Below, in pieces: positions 12,471-23,929 of a DNA stretch of 64,000 nucleotides. The notes beneath the pieces were generated by a model. The model ran no database searches, was not told the origin of the DNA, and worked only from the letters and a program-made list of their open reading frames with translations. Positions within the stretch are counted from its first letter, which is position 1; each line of letters begins with the position of its first letter. The stretch comes from Inia geoffrensis (lineage: Eukaryota; Chordata; Mammalia; Artiodactyla; Iniidae): assembly GCA_036417435.1 (NCBI GenBank), contig CM070899.1, positions 157,113,494 through 157,177,493 of the forward strand. The letters are read 5' to 3'. The position numbers were made by a program, and so were the translations under genes.

Positions 12471-13605
12471 CACTGGCAGCCTGCGACTGTGGGCGAGCAG
12501 GGGCGGGAGCTGCTGGCCTGGCCGTGTCCTAGACAAAGTGCTGGCCCTCTGCCAGCCTGGTGTGCTCTGGGCAAAGGAGATCCTGGCCAGCCACCCTCCA
12601 CTCTGACAGGCTGCCTTTCCAACGCAGCTGCCCAGGGGAGCACCTGCCAGGGGTCCGGGCGGGCAGTGTGCTTGGAAACCATGTTCTAAAGCCAGAGTTC
12701 GGGTTGGGGGAGGGGACCTAAATCCTTGCCCCAGTAATCTCACTGGGGATCGAATCCCTCGTTCAGTGGGTCAGGGTAAATTTCAAACAAATCCTGCCCA
12801 AAATTATCACAGGAAATGGCTGAGACAGTGAAGTCTCACTCTACTTTCCACCCCACCCCACACAGGGCCAGGTGGCTAGGAACATCTCTCTGGGGCTGCA
12901 GGAGGGAGGGGCTGTGTCCAGCACAGTGCCCACCTTCCTGGCCAGGCCCCCAGAGCTGCTGAGACAGGCCCAGCCCAGGGTGCAAGGAGAGGTTTTCGCT
13001 ACTGGCGCTGGAGGGAAAACAGGGCACAGAGGCATTCTGAAAACAATCCTTTGTGGGAACAAATAGGTAGGAATGTATTTGTGATATGTCTGCCTAGAAA
13101 GACTGGGGCCACTCTGCTTGGTGCTCACCAAGCACCCCTTGCCCCCCGCCCCATCCTGGACAACAGGCAGGAACCTCCTCCAATATGTGCGACCTGGACA
13201 GCTGCGGGGGGTGGGCGGGGAGTCTGCCCTCAGAGGGGTCCAGAGTTTCCCTGCTCTAAGTCCTTGAATTTTCAAATCAAAGCCCTTCAGCCTCCAAGAA
13301 AATCTGTTCCTGGTCTAGGCAATCCCCAAAGCGAGTCTTAGCAAACCTCCCAGATCTGGGCTGGGAAGCTACGATCAAGCAAATAACAAGGGGCTCAAGT
13401 TGCAAAGACGTTTGTGTCTCCGTTTTGTTTTATCATGAGCTTGCTGTAACATCAACAGTTACCTAAACGTGACAGAGGGTCATGAGTTCCTAGGATGACC
13501 ATTGGGGGACCACACGGCCACAGAGCTAGCCAGGACAAGCAGCAGCTCTTTGCGTGCAGTCGGTTAGGGGTGGGGGTGGGAGATCAGAGCAGAACCAGGA
13601 AGCCC
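12471..13605. other. Intronic DNA, nothing recognised
   Basis: GC-rich unique sequence without a supported gene, RNA or repeat. Confidence 0.55.
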
Positions 13606-13609
13606 CTAG

Positions 13610-13797
13610 GGGACTGCCCTAGCAGCCCAGAGATTAAGACTTCACCTTCCAATGCAGGGGAGGAGGGTTCAATTCCTGGTTGGGGAGCTAAAATCCCACA
13701 TGCTCCGCAGCCAAAAAAACAAAACGTAGAACAGAAGCAATACTCTAACAAATTCAATAAAGACTTTAAAAATGGTCCACATAAAAAAAAAAAAAAA
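13610..13797 (+). mobile_element. tRNA-derived SINE with CAATAAAGACTTTAAAAATGG tail, diverged
   Basis: A diverged A-box side (GACTGCCCTAGCAGCCCAG) is followed by TTCAATTCCTGGTTGGGGAG. The AACAAATTCAATAAAGACTT tail is typical of cetartiodactyl tRNA SINEs and ends in an A-run. Target duplications are not clear. Confidence 0.85.
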
Positions 13798-15469
13798 ATG
13801 ACCCTAGGAACTCTCAAAGTAATTTCACGTACACACATCCTTGCTTCCCGCAAACCTTCCAGGTGGTCAAGGGAGACATCACCAAGCTGCAGGGAGACCT
13901 GGGGACCAGTCCCTAGTCACAAAGCTAGCTAGAGCAAGGTACCAAGTGCCTCCTTGGCTAAAGGTCATTTTGGTATTCACTCCCCACCATACAATCGCTA
14001 TGGGGGTATGGGGGTCCCTAATGAAAGGCCTGGCATGACCTGAGCCACTGCCTGCAGAGACCACCCCTCCCACCACAGAACACTCTGGGAGCCCACAAAC
14101 CAGGGTCTGTTTCTCGGGTCTTCCCAGGGTTACCTCTCAGTCACCCCCTGCAGCCAACTTGCCTTTCCTCTCCCTTCTGTGGGCTACCTCTGTCCCCTCT
14201 ATGGACACCAGTGACTTATGCTCTGAACACCTGGGCTTAGCCTGGAAATGGCCTTCCTGGAGGTGCCCTGGACCAGAGGTAGATTCTTGGTTCATAAGCA
14301 GATTCACCTGGGTGACCCCTTAAACTGCAGTCAACATCTGTGACCTGGAAATCTGCATTTCCGAGGGCCCCAGGGGAACCCTGTGCACTCCTGACTTGGA
14401 GGTCTACAACTGCTCTGGAGGTGGAGCTCCAGAGTTTCTGCACACCTAGAGGTTGGGGCCGGCTTCCTGCTCTAAGAACAGACATAGCACTTGCAGGCAA
14501 AGTATGGATCCATCCTCTTCTGGCTGCCTTGGGCTTCCAGGCACCCCAGAGAGGCTGGCTTCCACCTCACTGTGAAGGCGCGGGTTCCCAGCGCCCCTGA
14601 CCCAAGCATCTAGCCATCCTGCCCTGTGCTGCGCAGGACACGTGGACCCTGGACCTGTGGGGGCTGCGACAACTCGGAAGGAAGGCATCCCCCGGCGGAG
14701 GCCCGGGCGAGCCCCGCCCCGGGCCAGTCCCTCCGCAATTCGCGAAGCTGGCTACCGGGTGCTGCCGGGTGGAAGGCCACAGTAAAAGAGGCTGCAGAAA
14801 GGTTTTCCAATCAAGTTCCCTACCCAGTACTGGCCTCGCCTCAACGAGGTACTCAACCCCAGCCGCACCCCAAACGCTGGCCCCGCCCAGGTACTTGGGG
14901 TCCACTTGGCTCCAAACCTAGCTTCGCCCCTCCCCCACGACCACACCCACTCTTGCAGTAACGTCCCCACCCCCCTCATGAGTCCACACAGCCCGAACTC
15001 TGACTCAGACAGCCTAGAAACGGCCCGCCTTCGCCCGCGACCCCACCACCTGCCACGTGGTTTGAGCGGCCACAGCGTGGGACCAGAAATGCGGGGACAG
15101 CCTCGGGGGGAAGAGGTCGTGAGACCCACGGTACTTGACACCCGCAGACCTTGGGCCGACTCAGTTCCAAATGTACCGGGAGAAATAGCCTTTCAGCTCT
15201 AGATTCTTGAAGACTACTGCGGTTTTTAAATCAGTCATGTAATCAGTTTGTGAGTTGTTTTACAAATGAGAAGATGAAACGTTTGATCACGAATAGTATA
15301 CAGGCTTAAAAACTGTCCCAAAAGTGGAAGACGTTAAGTGTCCATAAGAGTTCGCGTGAGCTCAGATGAAATACACGATTCTTTAAACCAAACTGGGAAA
15401 GAAAGGTTGTTTACCCATTAAAAGGTTGTTTCCACTTTTGTGTTTAAAAAACAAAAAACAACCACAGAG
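13798..15469. other. Intronic DNA leading into the CpG island
   Basis: The first part is GC-rich and unrecognised, with an E-box CACGTG at 15054-15059. From 15200 to 15470 it is AT-richer and holds two copies of AAAGGTTGTTT (about 15403 and 15421). The first copy continues as TGTTTAC, a forkhead-like motif. Confidence 0.55.
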
Positions 15470-16345
15470 GAATCAACGACAAAGTCCCGACTCGCGCGAA
15501 AGGAAATGCTGCCCTGGGGTCGGGGGCTGCCGGCTCCGGCCGCCTACCCCCGTGCAGGTGCTGCCTGCCCGCATCCGGCCCCGGCAGGTGAGAGCACGGC
15601 GGGGAGGAGGGCGGCGCAGACCCACGGGCAGGAGGCAGGGCGCTCCTTTCGGGAGAAAGCGCAGCGGGCCCCAAGAGCCCCTCGGGTCCGGCGCGCCCCC
15701 GCCGGCCGGATGGGCGGGGCTCCCACAAAGAGCCGCGAGAGAGGACCCGGAACCGCCCCCCGCGTCGGCCGCCGCTGGCTCTGGTTTCGACAAATTAAAC
15801 CTTAGAGCGCTGGAAATTTTACAGGAAGAGAAGAGCGAAGAATGTGCCGAGTGGCTGGAGGCAGCCCTGTCCCCGCGTGAACTCCGCCCGCCGCGCGCCC
15901 GGGCCGGCCCCTCCCCACCCGAGCGCGCGCCCGGCCGGCGGGGGAGGGGCCGGGCGAGGACACCTCTCCCCCGCGGCTCCCGGGCCGCCCACCTCCCCGG
16001 GCGGCAACCGCGGTCCCCACCCAGCTAGCCGGCACCTGCCCTCGCGCCCCCCGGCCTGGGCGGGATCCCCGCCCCCGGCCCCGGCCCTGATGACGACAAT
16101 CGCCCCCGCGGCCCCGCCCGAGCGCGCCCGGGGAGGGGGCGTGCCCGGCGGGGGCGCGGTCGCCGGGCGGGCGCCGGCTCCCAGCGCTGCGACCCGCCTC
16201 GCCCGGTGCGCGGAGTGTCGCCCGCAGCCCCAAGCGGCTGGGACAGGGGCGAGGCCCCTACCGTTCCCGGCCCGACCTCCCCTCGCTACCCGCCGGCGGC
16301 TCCGGGGGCGTGGCCGGGCAACTCGCACTGGCCCCGGGCCGCCCC

Positions 16346-16353
16346 ACTGACCT
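16346..16353 (-). other. KLF13: KLF13 exon 1 splice donor
   Basis: Read on the minus strand the junction is ACAG|GTCAGT. The last exon base is 16352 and the intron GT is 16351-16350. This leaves a phase-1 split codon (G|..), consistent with the Gly of the HTGE linker between zinc fingers 1 and 2. Open reading beyond the donor (down to about 15819) is intronic GC-rich sequence, not protein. Confidence 0.92.
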
Positions 16354-16940
16354 GTGTGAGTTCTCAGGTGCGCCTTGAGGTGCGAGGATTTCCCGTAAAC
16401 TTTCTCGCAGCCCGCGTAGTGGCACTTGTGCTTTCTCTGCGGGGACTCGAGATCGGCGCGACTTCGACCCCGCCGGCCCCTTTGTCTGAGGCCGGGCTCG
16501 CCACTCCCCGCGGGCCCCGGCTCTCGCTCCGGCTCCAGCCCCGCCTCGGGCTCGGGCTCGGGCTCGCTCCACGCCGGGCTGAGGGGCGCGGCCGCCGCGC
16601 CACCGGCGCCGGGGGAGGCGGGCTCGGGGGCGGGTGGTGGCGCGGGCGGCAGGCGGCAGGGGGTCCTCGCCTTCCGGGCCGCGGCGCCCTCTCTGCGCTC
16701 CGCGGGGGCGGGCGCCGGCGCTTGTTGGTTAAGGTCCGCCAGGATCCGCGCCACTACGAAGAGCGAGGCGCTGTCCTTGCCGTCGCGGCGCTCTTCGACG
16801 CGGGGCAGCGTGGCGGCGACAGCGGCCGCGCCCTCGGGTCCGGGCTGCGGCCCCTCCCGCGGCCCGTGCACGACCGCGCGGCTCGACATGGACACGAGGC
16901 ACTCGGCGGCGAAGTGGTCCACATAGGCGGCGGCTGCCAT
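16352..16940 (-). CDS. KLF13: KLF13 coding exon 1 (Krueppel-like factor 13, N-terminal part)
   Basis: KLF13 is a nuclear GC-box/CACCC-binding transcription factor of the BTEB group (KLF9/13/16). The exon gives 196 full codons plus one base of codon 197. The N-terminus MAAAAYVDHFAAECLVSMSS is recognisably KLF13; residues about 7-18 match the amphipathic helix that in this group recruits Sin3A. An Ala/Pro/Glu-rich low-complexity stretch covers about 74-150, with a basic segment RQRGRRGRSR at 152-161 (probable nuclear localisation). Residues 171-197 form the first C2H2 zinc finger, with ligands C173, C178, H191 and H195 (C-X4-C-X12-H-X3-H), ending in the THTG linker. The ATG has A at -3 and G at +4. 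No stop or frameshift is present. Fingers 2 and 3 are expected in exon 2, outside the window at lower coordinates. The SEPEPEPEAG run appears slightly longer than in human KLF13 as I remember it. Confidence 0.97.
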
Positions 16941-16991
16941 GCTGCGGGCTCCGGCCGGCGGGCGGGCGGCACTGCTGGTCGCTGCGAGTCG

Positions 16992-17003
16992 TCAGCGGCG
17001 CAT
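16992..17003 (-). CDS. Possible minimal upstream ORF (M-R-R-stop) before KLF13
   Basis: On the minus strand ATG CGC CGC TGA occupies 17003-16992, ending 51 nt before the KLF13 start codon. Its context is weak (C at -3, C at +4), so leaky scanning is expected. It only matters if the transcription start is upstream of 17003, which the sequence does not show. Confidence 0.35.
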   Translation of the reverse strand: MRR

Positions 17004-17365
17004 CCGCACCCACGGCCTCCGGAGAGCTGGCGGGGGGCGGGGGCGCGGCGCGCCCTCTCCGCGGGCTGGGCTGGGCGCGCAGCCGCCTCTGCCGTCACCC
17101 GCGCGGCTCCGCGTCTGCGAGGCGCCCGCCTGGCTGGGCACCGAAGAGTGAGCGCATGGGGGGCGCGGGCGAGAGGGGTCCCCGCGGGGCGTCAGGGGAG
17201 GCCTGCCCTAAGGATGCCGAGTGGCGACGTTAGGGACGACCGCGCCAAGTCGCGGCTGCAGCCTCGCCGCGCATTGTGGCAGGCGGGACAGCCGCCGCGC
17301 GCGCCGCGGCTCGGTGTGGGCGGCCCGGCCCCGGGGGTGGGCGGGGCCGGGGCCACATCTGGACC

Positions 17366-17616
17366 CGACGTCAGCCCCCAGCCACATCCTGGCGGCGCAG
17401 GTTACAGGCGGCGGCGGCGGTAGCGGAGAGCTGCGCACGCGGAGGGGGCGGGGATCCCGGAGCGCGCATCGGTGGGATGGAGCGGTCACGCGCCCACGCC
17501 TGGGGAGGAGGCGTGGCCGAGGACAAGGACGGACGCCATTGGCCCTCGGGTTCGCAGCAGGACCAATCCGGACAGAGAGAGGCGCCCACCCGGCCTCGGG
17601 GCGTGCGCGTGCCAAT
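17366..17616. promoter_or_regulatory. Candidate KLF13 upstream promoter cluster: CRE-like site and three CCAAT boxes
   Basis: A CRE-like TGACGTCG is read on the minus strand at 17373-17366. CCAAT pentamers occur at 17542-17538 (minus), 17563-17567 (plus) and 17612-17616 (plus), all within 80 bp. They lie about 430-680 bp upstream of the KLF13 ATG. The motifs are seen directly; CREB/ATF and NF-Y binding is inferred from motif identity. Confidence 0.5.
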
Positions 17617-18540
17617 GGGCGTGCCCCCTTGGCCGGCGGGAGGAGGGGCAGAAATTGGAGCCCGGAGCCGGGCACGCTGACGCACGACGTCCGAGGGCGG
17701 CGGGCTGGGGTGGGGCCGCGCCCCCTCCCTTCTGCGGCGTGGACCTAGCGGGGTATTTTCCTGTCGGAGCTTTTGTACCGTGACAGCCTTGAACCCCGGC
17801 GCGGAGACGAGCGCTCTGAAGGGCGCCCCTTTGTCCCTCTAGCCCCGCCTGTGCTGGGCGCGGCGGAGAGCTCGCCCTGCGGGGCTCGCCTCCGCTTCTC
17901 CCTTTCCTCTCCGGAGTGAGGTGCCCGGCGAGGAGGCGTGTCCGCTCCAGCCGGCGCGGAACAACCCCGCCGCACCCCGCCGAAGCCGGGTTCTTGGGCG
18001 GCCTCGCCGCGAGAAAGACCGCTCGCCCGCTGCACGCTCCTCCCCTGCTGAGTCCGGCGCTCGGCCCTGCCCGGCCGGGAGCGGGGTCTCGGGTGGGGAG
18101 GAGCCACTCCCGCCGGAGGGACCCGGAGCTCCCCGATCGTCCAGTGGCCGGGGATCGAGCCGCGCCGCGCTGCCCTTGAGCCCGGGTCATCCGGAGCCCG
18201 ACTGGCCCCAAGCTGGTGGTTAGCCTGGCAGCGCGGGTGATGTGTCCACCGCGTCTTGTGTTCGCAGGAGTGAACTACGTGCCGGGGCGTCGGCGCCGCC
18301 GCTTAGGGAACGCCGGGCCCCTTCCTCCGCCTCCCCTCCCCAGGCCCACTGCCAACTTCTCCCGGCTGCCCCTCTCCCACCTCGGCCGGGTAGGCTTCAA
18401 AAGCCACCGGCTGCGAGGGCCTCGCCCACCGCGCCCCACCCACCCACTGTCGGGCCTGGCGGAGGAAATGCTCCCTGCCCCGCCCCGCCCACTTGCCCTT
18501 GGCCCTCACCGGCGCCCTCACCCTCACTCTCTCTAGGCCC

Positions 18541-19604
18541 CCCCCCACCCCGCCATTCTGCTACAGGCCTAGTCCATCACCATAGAGGGTAGAGACCGGA
18601 ACCGATCGCAGCAAGCCCCTGACCCGGGGAGACTGGCCGGCGTCTGCAGCTCTTAGTGGACGTTCAAACATGTCAGCTGCCCGCGGGGAGCCTGGAGAGG
18701 GAGGGCAGCCCAGGCACTGGATCCCTGCGGACCGGAGAAGAGGGGTGGGTGGGAGAAAGTCATTCTGCGCACAAAATTAATAGCAGCCATTCTCACAGAA
18801 TTAATTTGGGGCCTGGGTAGAAAAATCTCTTTCCAGGTCACTAAGGAGGAACGGAGACAGGCGTTCTGCGTTGCATGTCATGGTGACCTGTAAACTGGTG
18901 TGGACTTTTGGGCGCCCTGGGTATCTGTGACTAAAACCCTAAAGTTCCTTCTCACTGGTGGAGTCCGTGCCCCCGGGAAGACCACACAGCATGCCATTCG
19001 TGTGTGTGTGTGTGGGGGGGGGGGGGGCTCTGTACCAGCCAGCTGGGTCAGGTTCCTCTAAGATGGTCTCCTATTGGCAGGAAGTAGTCATTCTTCTCCC
19101 AGGCAGATTGTGTTGATGACATTTAAGAGATTTGTGTTCTGACCAGATAATGATTCAGAATGTTCCTGCAGTCTCACCACATGTCACAATCAGTCACTTC
19201 ATTAAGGATGGAGCTGGCCCTACGTTGACTTACCAGCCACCCATCCCCTCCCCATCCCTCGTCAGCCAGCAGTATTCTGCTCAAGTCTTCGAGGTACCAC
19301 ATCTCCCCACTTTCTCCGTGATCCCTTGGGACACCCCAGCCTGCACACACCTAGGAGTAGGCACCCTTCTAGACATTGGGCTTTGACCATGGACAAGACA
19401 CCTGCCCTGGGTGAGGGGAGGCAGGCCTGGGTCAAGGGTCGTCTGCACTGACACATACCCCACCCCCATCCACAGCCCGCAACAGCCCACAGACCTCCGC
19501 ATGGATGCAGCCTCCCTGAGGATTTTGGCTGTGCCCCCGTGGCATTCTGGAGGCAAAACTCAGCCCCTTGGTTTATTTCTCAGGCCTTTAATTATTGTTC
19601 ATGG
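18541..19604. other. Upstream flank of the CpG island
   Basis: A (TG)n tract followed by a G-run of about 14 lies at 18999-19027. A possible remnant of an old MIR/L2-type element is near 19350-19420. Otherwise nothing is recognised. Confidence 0.5.
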
Positions 19605-19791
19605 GGACTTCCCTGGTGGTCCAGTGGTTAAGACTCCACGCTTCCAATGCAGGGGGCCCGGGTTCGATATCTGGTCAGGGAGCTAGAGCCCACATGCATG
19701 CTGCAACTAAGGAGCCTGCCTGCTGCAACTAAGACCCGGTGCGACCAAATAAATGAATAAATGTTTTACAAAATAAAATAAAATAAATAAA
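19605..19791 (+). mobile_element. tRNA-derived SINE (about 187 bp)
   Basis: GACTTCCCTGGTGGTCCAGTGG, B box GGTTCGATATC and an A-rich AAATAAATG tail are present. Flanking near-direct repeats are ATTGTTCATG (19594-19603) and ATTGTTTATG (after 19792). Confidence 0.93.
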
Positions 19792-20599
19792 TGATTGTTT
19801 ATGAAAGGAGGCCCCAGGGCCCAGCAGACTACCCCAATCCCACATGGGAGTATCTTCCAGATACATACAGTTGTCTTCCCCAGGGGAAAATCTCACCATA
19901 CCACGGGCCCATGTTTTCCTTGCTTAAGAGGATTTTGACAGAGGTGGCTTCTGTATGTATGAGGTGGGTGAGGATCTAGTGTCAGATGGAAGGAACAGGA
20001 TAAACAAAAGCAGGGTAGGGAGGATCAGCCCAGAGAAAGTGGATGGGGATGTGTCTGGAGTGAAGAGGCTGGACTGGAAAGGGGGCTGAGGTTTCCGCTG
20101 GAGGTGGTAGATTGACAGTATGTGTTGACTCTGACTTTTGGAGCCTCCTGACACAGCAGTAAGTTTGCTTTGCTCTAAGTCAGAAATTGGCAAGAATGGG
20201 GCAAGCGAGGGAAGAAGTAACTGCAACACGGTTGTTGAAGCTAAAATACTCAGCAGGCCTGAGAAAACGAAATCTTGAATTGAAATGGTAGCCAGGAAGG
20301 AAAGCCAAGAACAAACTCTGGAGTCCCCAGAAGGTTCACCAATGCATGGCACTAGGCACCTCTGGATGCGGGTGTGATGGGGGCTAAGATAATAGCTGGC
20401 ATAAAGTCTGCTTAGGAAGCACCCAGATGCCCAGATCCTCTCACCAGATCTGTGCTGCCTTCCCCATCCTGATAAAAGACTGGATGTCTGTCATCTAAAG
20501 AAGGTAAAAGGACACATCTTGGGCTGAGAGATACCATTCACAATTAAGGGTAGAGGTGCCATAATAGGAACAGAGGGGTTAAATGAACCTATAGGTGTT

Positions 20600-21832
20600 A
20601 GATGCTGAGACCATGCCCCATCCCCTCTTCTGGGTTTTCAGAATGCCCGCAGCCAGGAGGCTGAAAGGATCTTTCCTCGGGCATTAGACCAGGCTGAGGG
20701 GAACACCTAAACTTTCTGACACCTGTGGTTGCCCAAGGGAGCAGCCAGACCACCCTAGAGGGAAGGGCGCAAGTAATGAGCCCCAACATGTGCAGAGCTT
20801 CTAATCGGGGTTTCACAGGCAGCCGAAGCTGACCCAGCATCTCAGAAAAGCCTGTGTCATGAAACCTAAAGCCCCAATAGATTTTTTTAAAGCAACTTGG
20901 AGGAAACAGAGACTATGCAGAGAGAAGTACATGGCAACGTAGTCATCAATAATGTCATCAGAGAAAATATGGCAACCCATGAAGCGAGGCCACGTATAAA
21001 GAAACATTCGGAGAACAAACAAAAAGTGTTCTTGGAAATTTAAAGTAGCAGAAATGAAAAAAAAAAAACCTCCAGAGAGAGGGATTGGAAGACAAAGTTG
21101 AGGAAATCTCTATGAAAGCAGAACAAAAGGAACCCCAAAAATGGGAAATAGGAGAGAAAAAAATAAAGGGGCACCATCCAGAAAGTCCATCGATCAAATA
21201 ATAAGAACCCCAAAAGAGTGATCAGAGAAACACGGGTGGCAGGGGGTGGAAGTGGGGGGAATCATCATTTAATTCATCCTTTAAAAAATCTCTAAAACTC
21301 AGGAGCATGCACTGAAAGGGCCCACAGGGAGCTCAATGGGAAAAAATAGTTCTACCCCAAGGCACATCACTGTTGAAGTTCAGAATAATGGGGACCAAAG
21401 TGTCCTGACATTAGAAGTAGGTCACATAGAGATGATCAGGAGCCAGAAGGCGAGAGGCAAAGCCTTGAGAATCTAAGGGAAAATTATTCTCCAGTCTTTA
21501 CCCAGTGAAAATATAAACCAAGTACTTTGAGATGAATGAGATCTCAAAAATTTTACCCATGGGTTCTTTCTCATGGTAGGATGCTACCAGAGATAATTCT
21601 TCACCAAAATAAAGAAGCCAATGGAGAAAGAGGGAGGCATGTGATCCTGGAAGGAGGCATTCAATGCAGAAGGGAGGGGAGGGGTGCAGAGGGCCACCAG
21701 GCCAGGCTGGAGCAGGTCAAATGCTCCATGGACACTTCTTCAGGAGGTGAAATAGACAGGATCCCTCTATCCATCAGGAGAAGCTGGGCCCAAAGTACAA
21801 ACCACCTGCAAGTCTCAAAGGTTTTTTTCTGG
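20600..21832 (+). mobile_element. Old LINE-1 fragment, 5'/ORF1 region (HAL1-like)
   Basis: A-rich sequence with phrases such as ACTGAAAGGGCCCACAGGGAGC, CAAGGCACATCACTGTTGAA and CAGGCTGGAGCAGGTCAA follows the ORF1-bearing part of old L1/HAL1 elements. It has many frame breaks and no intact ORF. It is cut at its right end by a CHR-type SINE. Confidence 0.7.
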
Positions 21833-22040
21833 CTTCCCTCATGGCGCAGTGGTTGTGAGCCCGCCTGCCGATGGCGGGGACACGGGTTCGTGCCCCGGTC
21901 CGGGAAGATTCCACATGCCGCGGAGTGGCTGGGCCGGTGAGCCATGGCCACTGGGCCTACACGTCCAGAGCCTGTGCTCCTCAACGGGAGAGGCCACAAC
22001 AGTGAGAGGCCCGCGTACCGCAAAAAAAAAAAAAAAAAAA
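21833..22040 (+). mobile_element. Short CHR-type SINE
   Basis: Starts CTTCCCTCATGGCGCAGTGG, B box GGTTCGTGCCC, and an A-run of about 22. Direct repeats of AAAGGTTTTTTTCTGG flank it (21817-21832 and 22041-22056). Confidence 0.95.
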
Positions 22041-22056
22041 AAAGGTTTTTTTCTGG

Positions 22057-23127
22057 CCGTGCTACACATCCATGGTGAGTTGCCTGGGGATGCCCAGGTT
22101 GATGGAGCAGCCTCTGTCTAGAACATGCTGGTCACCATGGTAGAGGTATCCAGAGGTGTCCCTCATGCTTTCTTTCACACAAGATACACTGTCCCCCTCC
22201 CCAGGTGGGAAAACTTTTAAATCCTGACCTAGGGGCCAGAGACAGGGAAATCGGAGATGAGAAGGAAACCAGGGATTCGAGGCCAAGGGAGGTAGCATCC
22301 TGCTCGAGATCGAGGACCTCTGTAGGCGGCTCCACCCCACTCCCAGCTCCAATACACAATCTCAACACTCAGTGATGGAGAGGGACAGAATGACACAACA
22401 AACAGCCCAATTCAGAAAGGGGAGGAGGGGGAGATCCCAGCAGACAGTGTCCATTAGCAATACTGAGACCCTGCTGGGCAGATTTTGCCCCTCATTCTGG
22501 AGTGACTGGGTGAATAGTCCCAGTCTCGCTCCCTGGGTGTCCCAGCCACCCAATTGTTCTACGGGCCCTGCTCCACCTTGCGGGGTTCCTCCTCCACCAT
22601 CATCCTCCTTGGCTGTATGTTGCGGGAGAGGGGCAATGGGAATATGCCCTCCTTGGAGGCTGAGCAGTTTCCCCAGCCTGCTTTCAGCTTGTAGAAGGTT
22701 AGAGATGAAGGGTCATCTTACGTTCCAGCCGCAAACTGTATTAGTGCTTGTACATGGTTTCTTTTGCCCTACTAGTACCTCAACACTCTAGTTAACGTCT
22801 TACCTAACCTGTTCGATTCCAGCTTGCTTCATTGTCAATGGCCACTCTCAAGGGCCTCACAAGTCATATTTTTCTCAACTGAATTGCAGCTTCTTTCGGC
22901 CTCTTGGCCTTTGATGGTAGAGGAATACCCTCAAGTCTCTTTAGTGTCTGAAACGTCTAAGTTATCCCAGGTGACAATGGACCCAATGTTCTCCCGCTGG
23001 CTATGTGGTGGCCATCCTTCCAGCCTCCACAATCAGTGTCCTCACTGCCCACTGGACCAACCTTTATGCCAATGTCACAAGCCTTTTTTTCTATTGCAGC
23101 CATGCCCCACTCCTGGTTACCATTTTC
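22057..23127. other. Intergenic DNA, nothing recognised
   Basis: No supported gene or repeat; short open frames only. Confidence 0.5.
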
Positions 23128-23480
23128 TGTACCAGTCAGGAGCAGCTAAGTTATGCTCCAGTAACAAATAGTTCCAAAACTCAGTGGCTTCAAATACCAC
23201 AAGTTTAGTTCTTAGTACCTGGAGGGTTGGCTGAGCACTCTGCTCTGTGGCATGATCATTCCCACCCCAGCATCCAGATGGACAGAGCAATCCCTCTCTG
23301 GAACACTGGCCGTCACCACAGCAGAGGGAAGAAGGAAGGTCTGGCAATTAAATGCTTGGCCCAGAAATGACGCATATCACTTGTGCTCTTAGCTAGTCAC
23401 ATGGACCATCCTGCCCACAGGGAGCCAGGGGCAGACCCACAATGTCCTCAGAAGGCAAGGAGCTGAGCTATGCCGAAAGC
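23128..23480 (-). mobile_element. MLT1-type LTR remnant (ERVL-MaLR), antisense
   Basis: CCAGTAACAAATAGTTCC, AACTCAGTGGCTTCAAA and a following AGTTTAGTTCTTAGTACCTGGAGG match the reverse complement of an MLT1 3' end. Degraded solo-LTR type sequence without coding capacity. Confidence 0.6.
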
Positions 23481-23929
23481 GTTAATGGTTTACATAAAAC
23501 CTGATGTGACCTGAGAGGCTATTGAGAAAACTGGCAAAGAGTTTGGGGATGGATTAATGGTAAGGAGATAGAAAACTAAGCAAACGGAAGATAATCAAGA
23601 GCTCCAGAGAGAACAAAAGAAAGTCCATTGTCACTGACCACTTGGTTCAGTTGCAGACAGTATTTCCATAATGATCATTGTAAACAAGGAACATTGATCT
23701 AATGGAGGAACAAGGCCCCCAGAGATGCCCACGTGGGCAGAGGCGGCGGGAGGAAAGGGAACCAAGTCCCTTGGCTACACCTACATCTCGGAGATCAACC
23801 AACATCACCCCAGACCAAAACCTTGGGAGGCGGCGATGTGATTGTGTGTGATGGCAGAATTCCACCGTGGCCCCCCACCTCCCCACCCCTGGTGTCCACA
23901 CCTCCTCCCAGTCAGCCCAACACCAACCC

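Larger units (their letters stand above)
1..16351 (-). other. KLF13: KLF13 intron 1, 5' portion
   Basis: This is inferred intron: it runs downstream of the exon 1 donor in the direction of transcription, and no reading frame here encodes zinc fingers 2-3 of KLF13. The intron is therefore longer than 16.3 kb and continues past position 1. It holds the SINEs, MIR, L1 remnants and simple repeats listed separately. Outside these the sequence is GC-rich and unrecognised. Confidence 0.85.
15470..18540. promoter_or_regulatory. KLF13: CpG island spanning KLF13 promoter, exon 1 and start of intron 1
   Basis: CG dinucleotides are dense from about 15470 to 18540 and sparse on both sides, with GC visibly above 70% in most lines. 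Many GC-box type GGGCGGGG/CCCCGCCCC motifs occur, for example around 17340, 17445 and 18480. No TATA box is seen upstream of exon 1, so a TATA-less, dispersed-start promoter is likely. The island extends about 0.9 kb into intron 1 and about 1.6 kb upstream of the ATG. Confidence 0.9.

Noticed and set aside
15819..16351. Continuation of the KLF13 frame past THTG
   Set aside because: It runs through a consensus splice donor and loses the expected ERPF linker and fingers 2-3. It is intron read-through in GC-rich DNA.
16206..17423. 405-codon plus-strand frame opposite KLF13 exon 1
   Set aside because: Lies in the CpG island, antisense to a confirmed exon. The composition is Ala/Arg/Gly/Pro typical of GC-rich shadow frames, with no domain.
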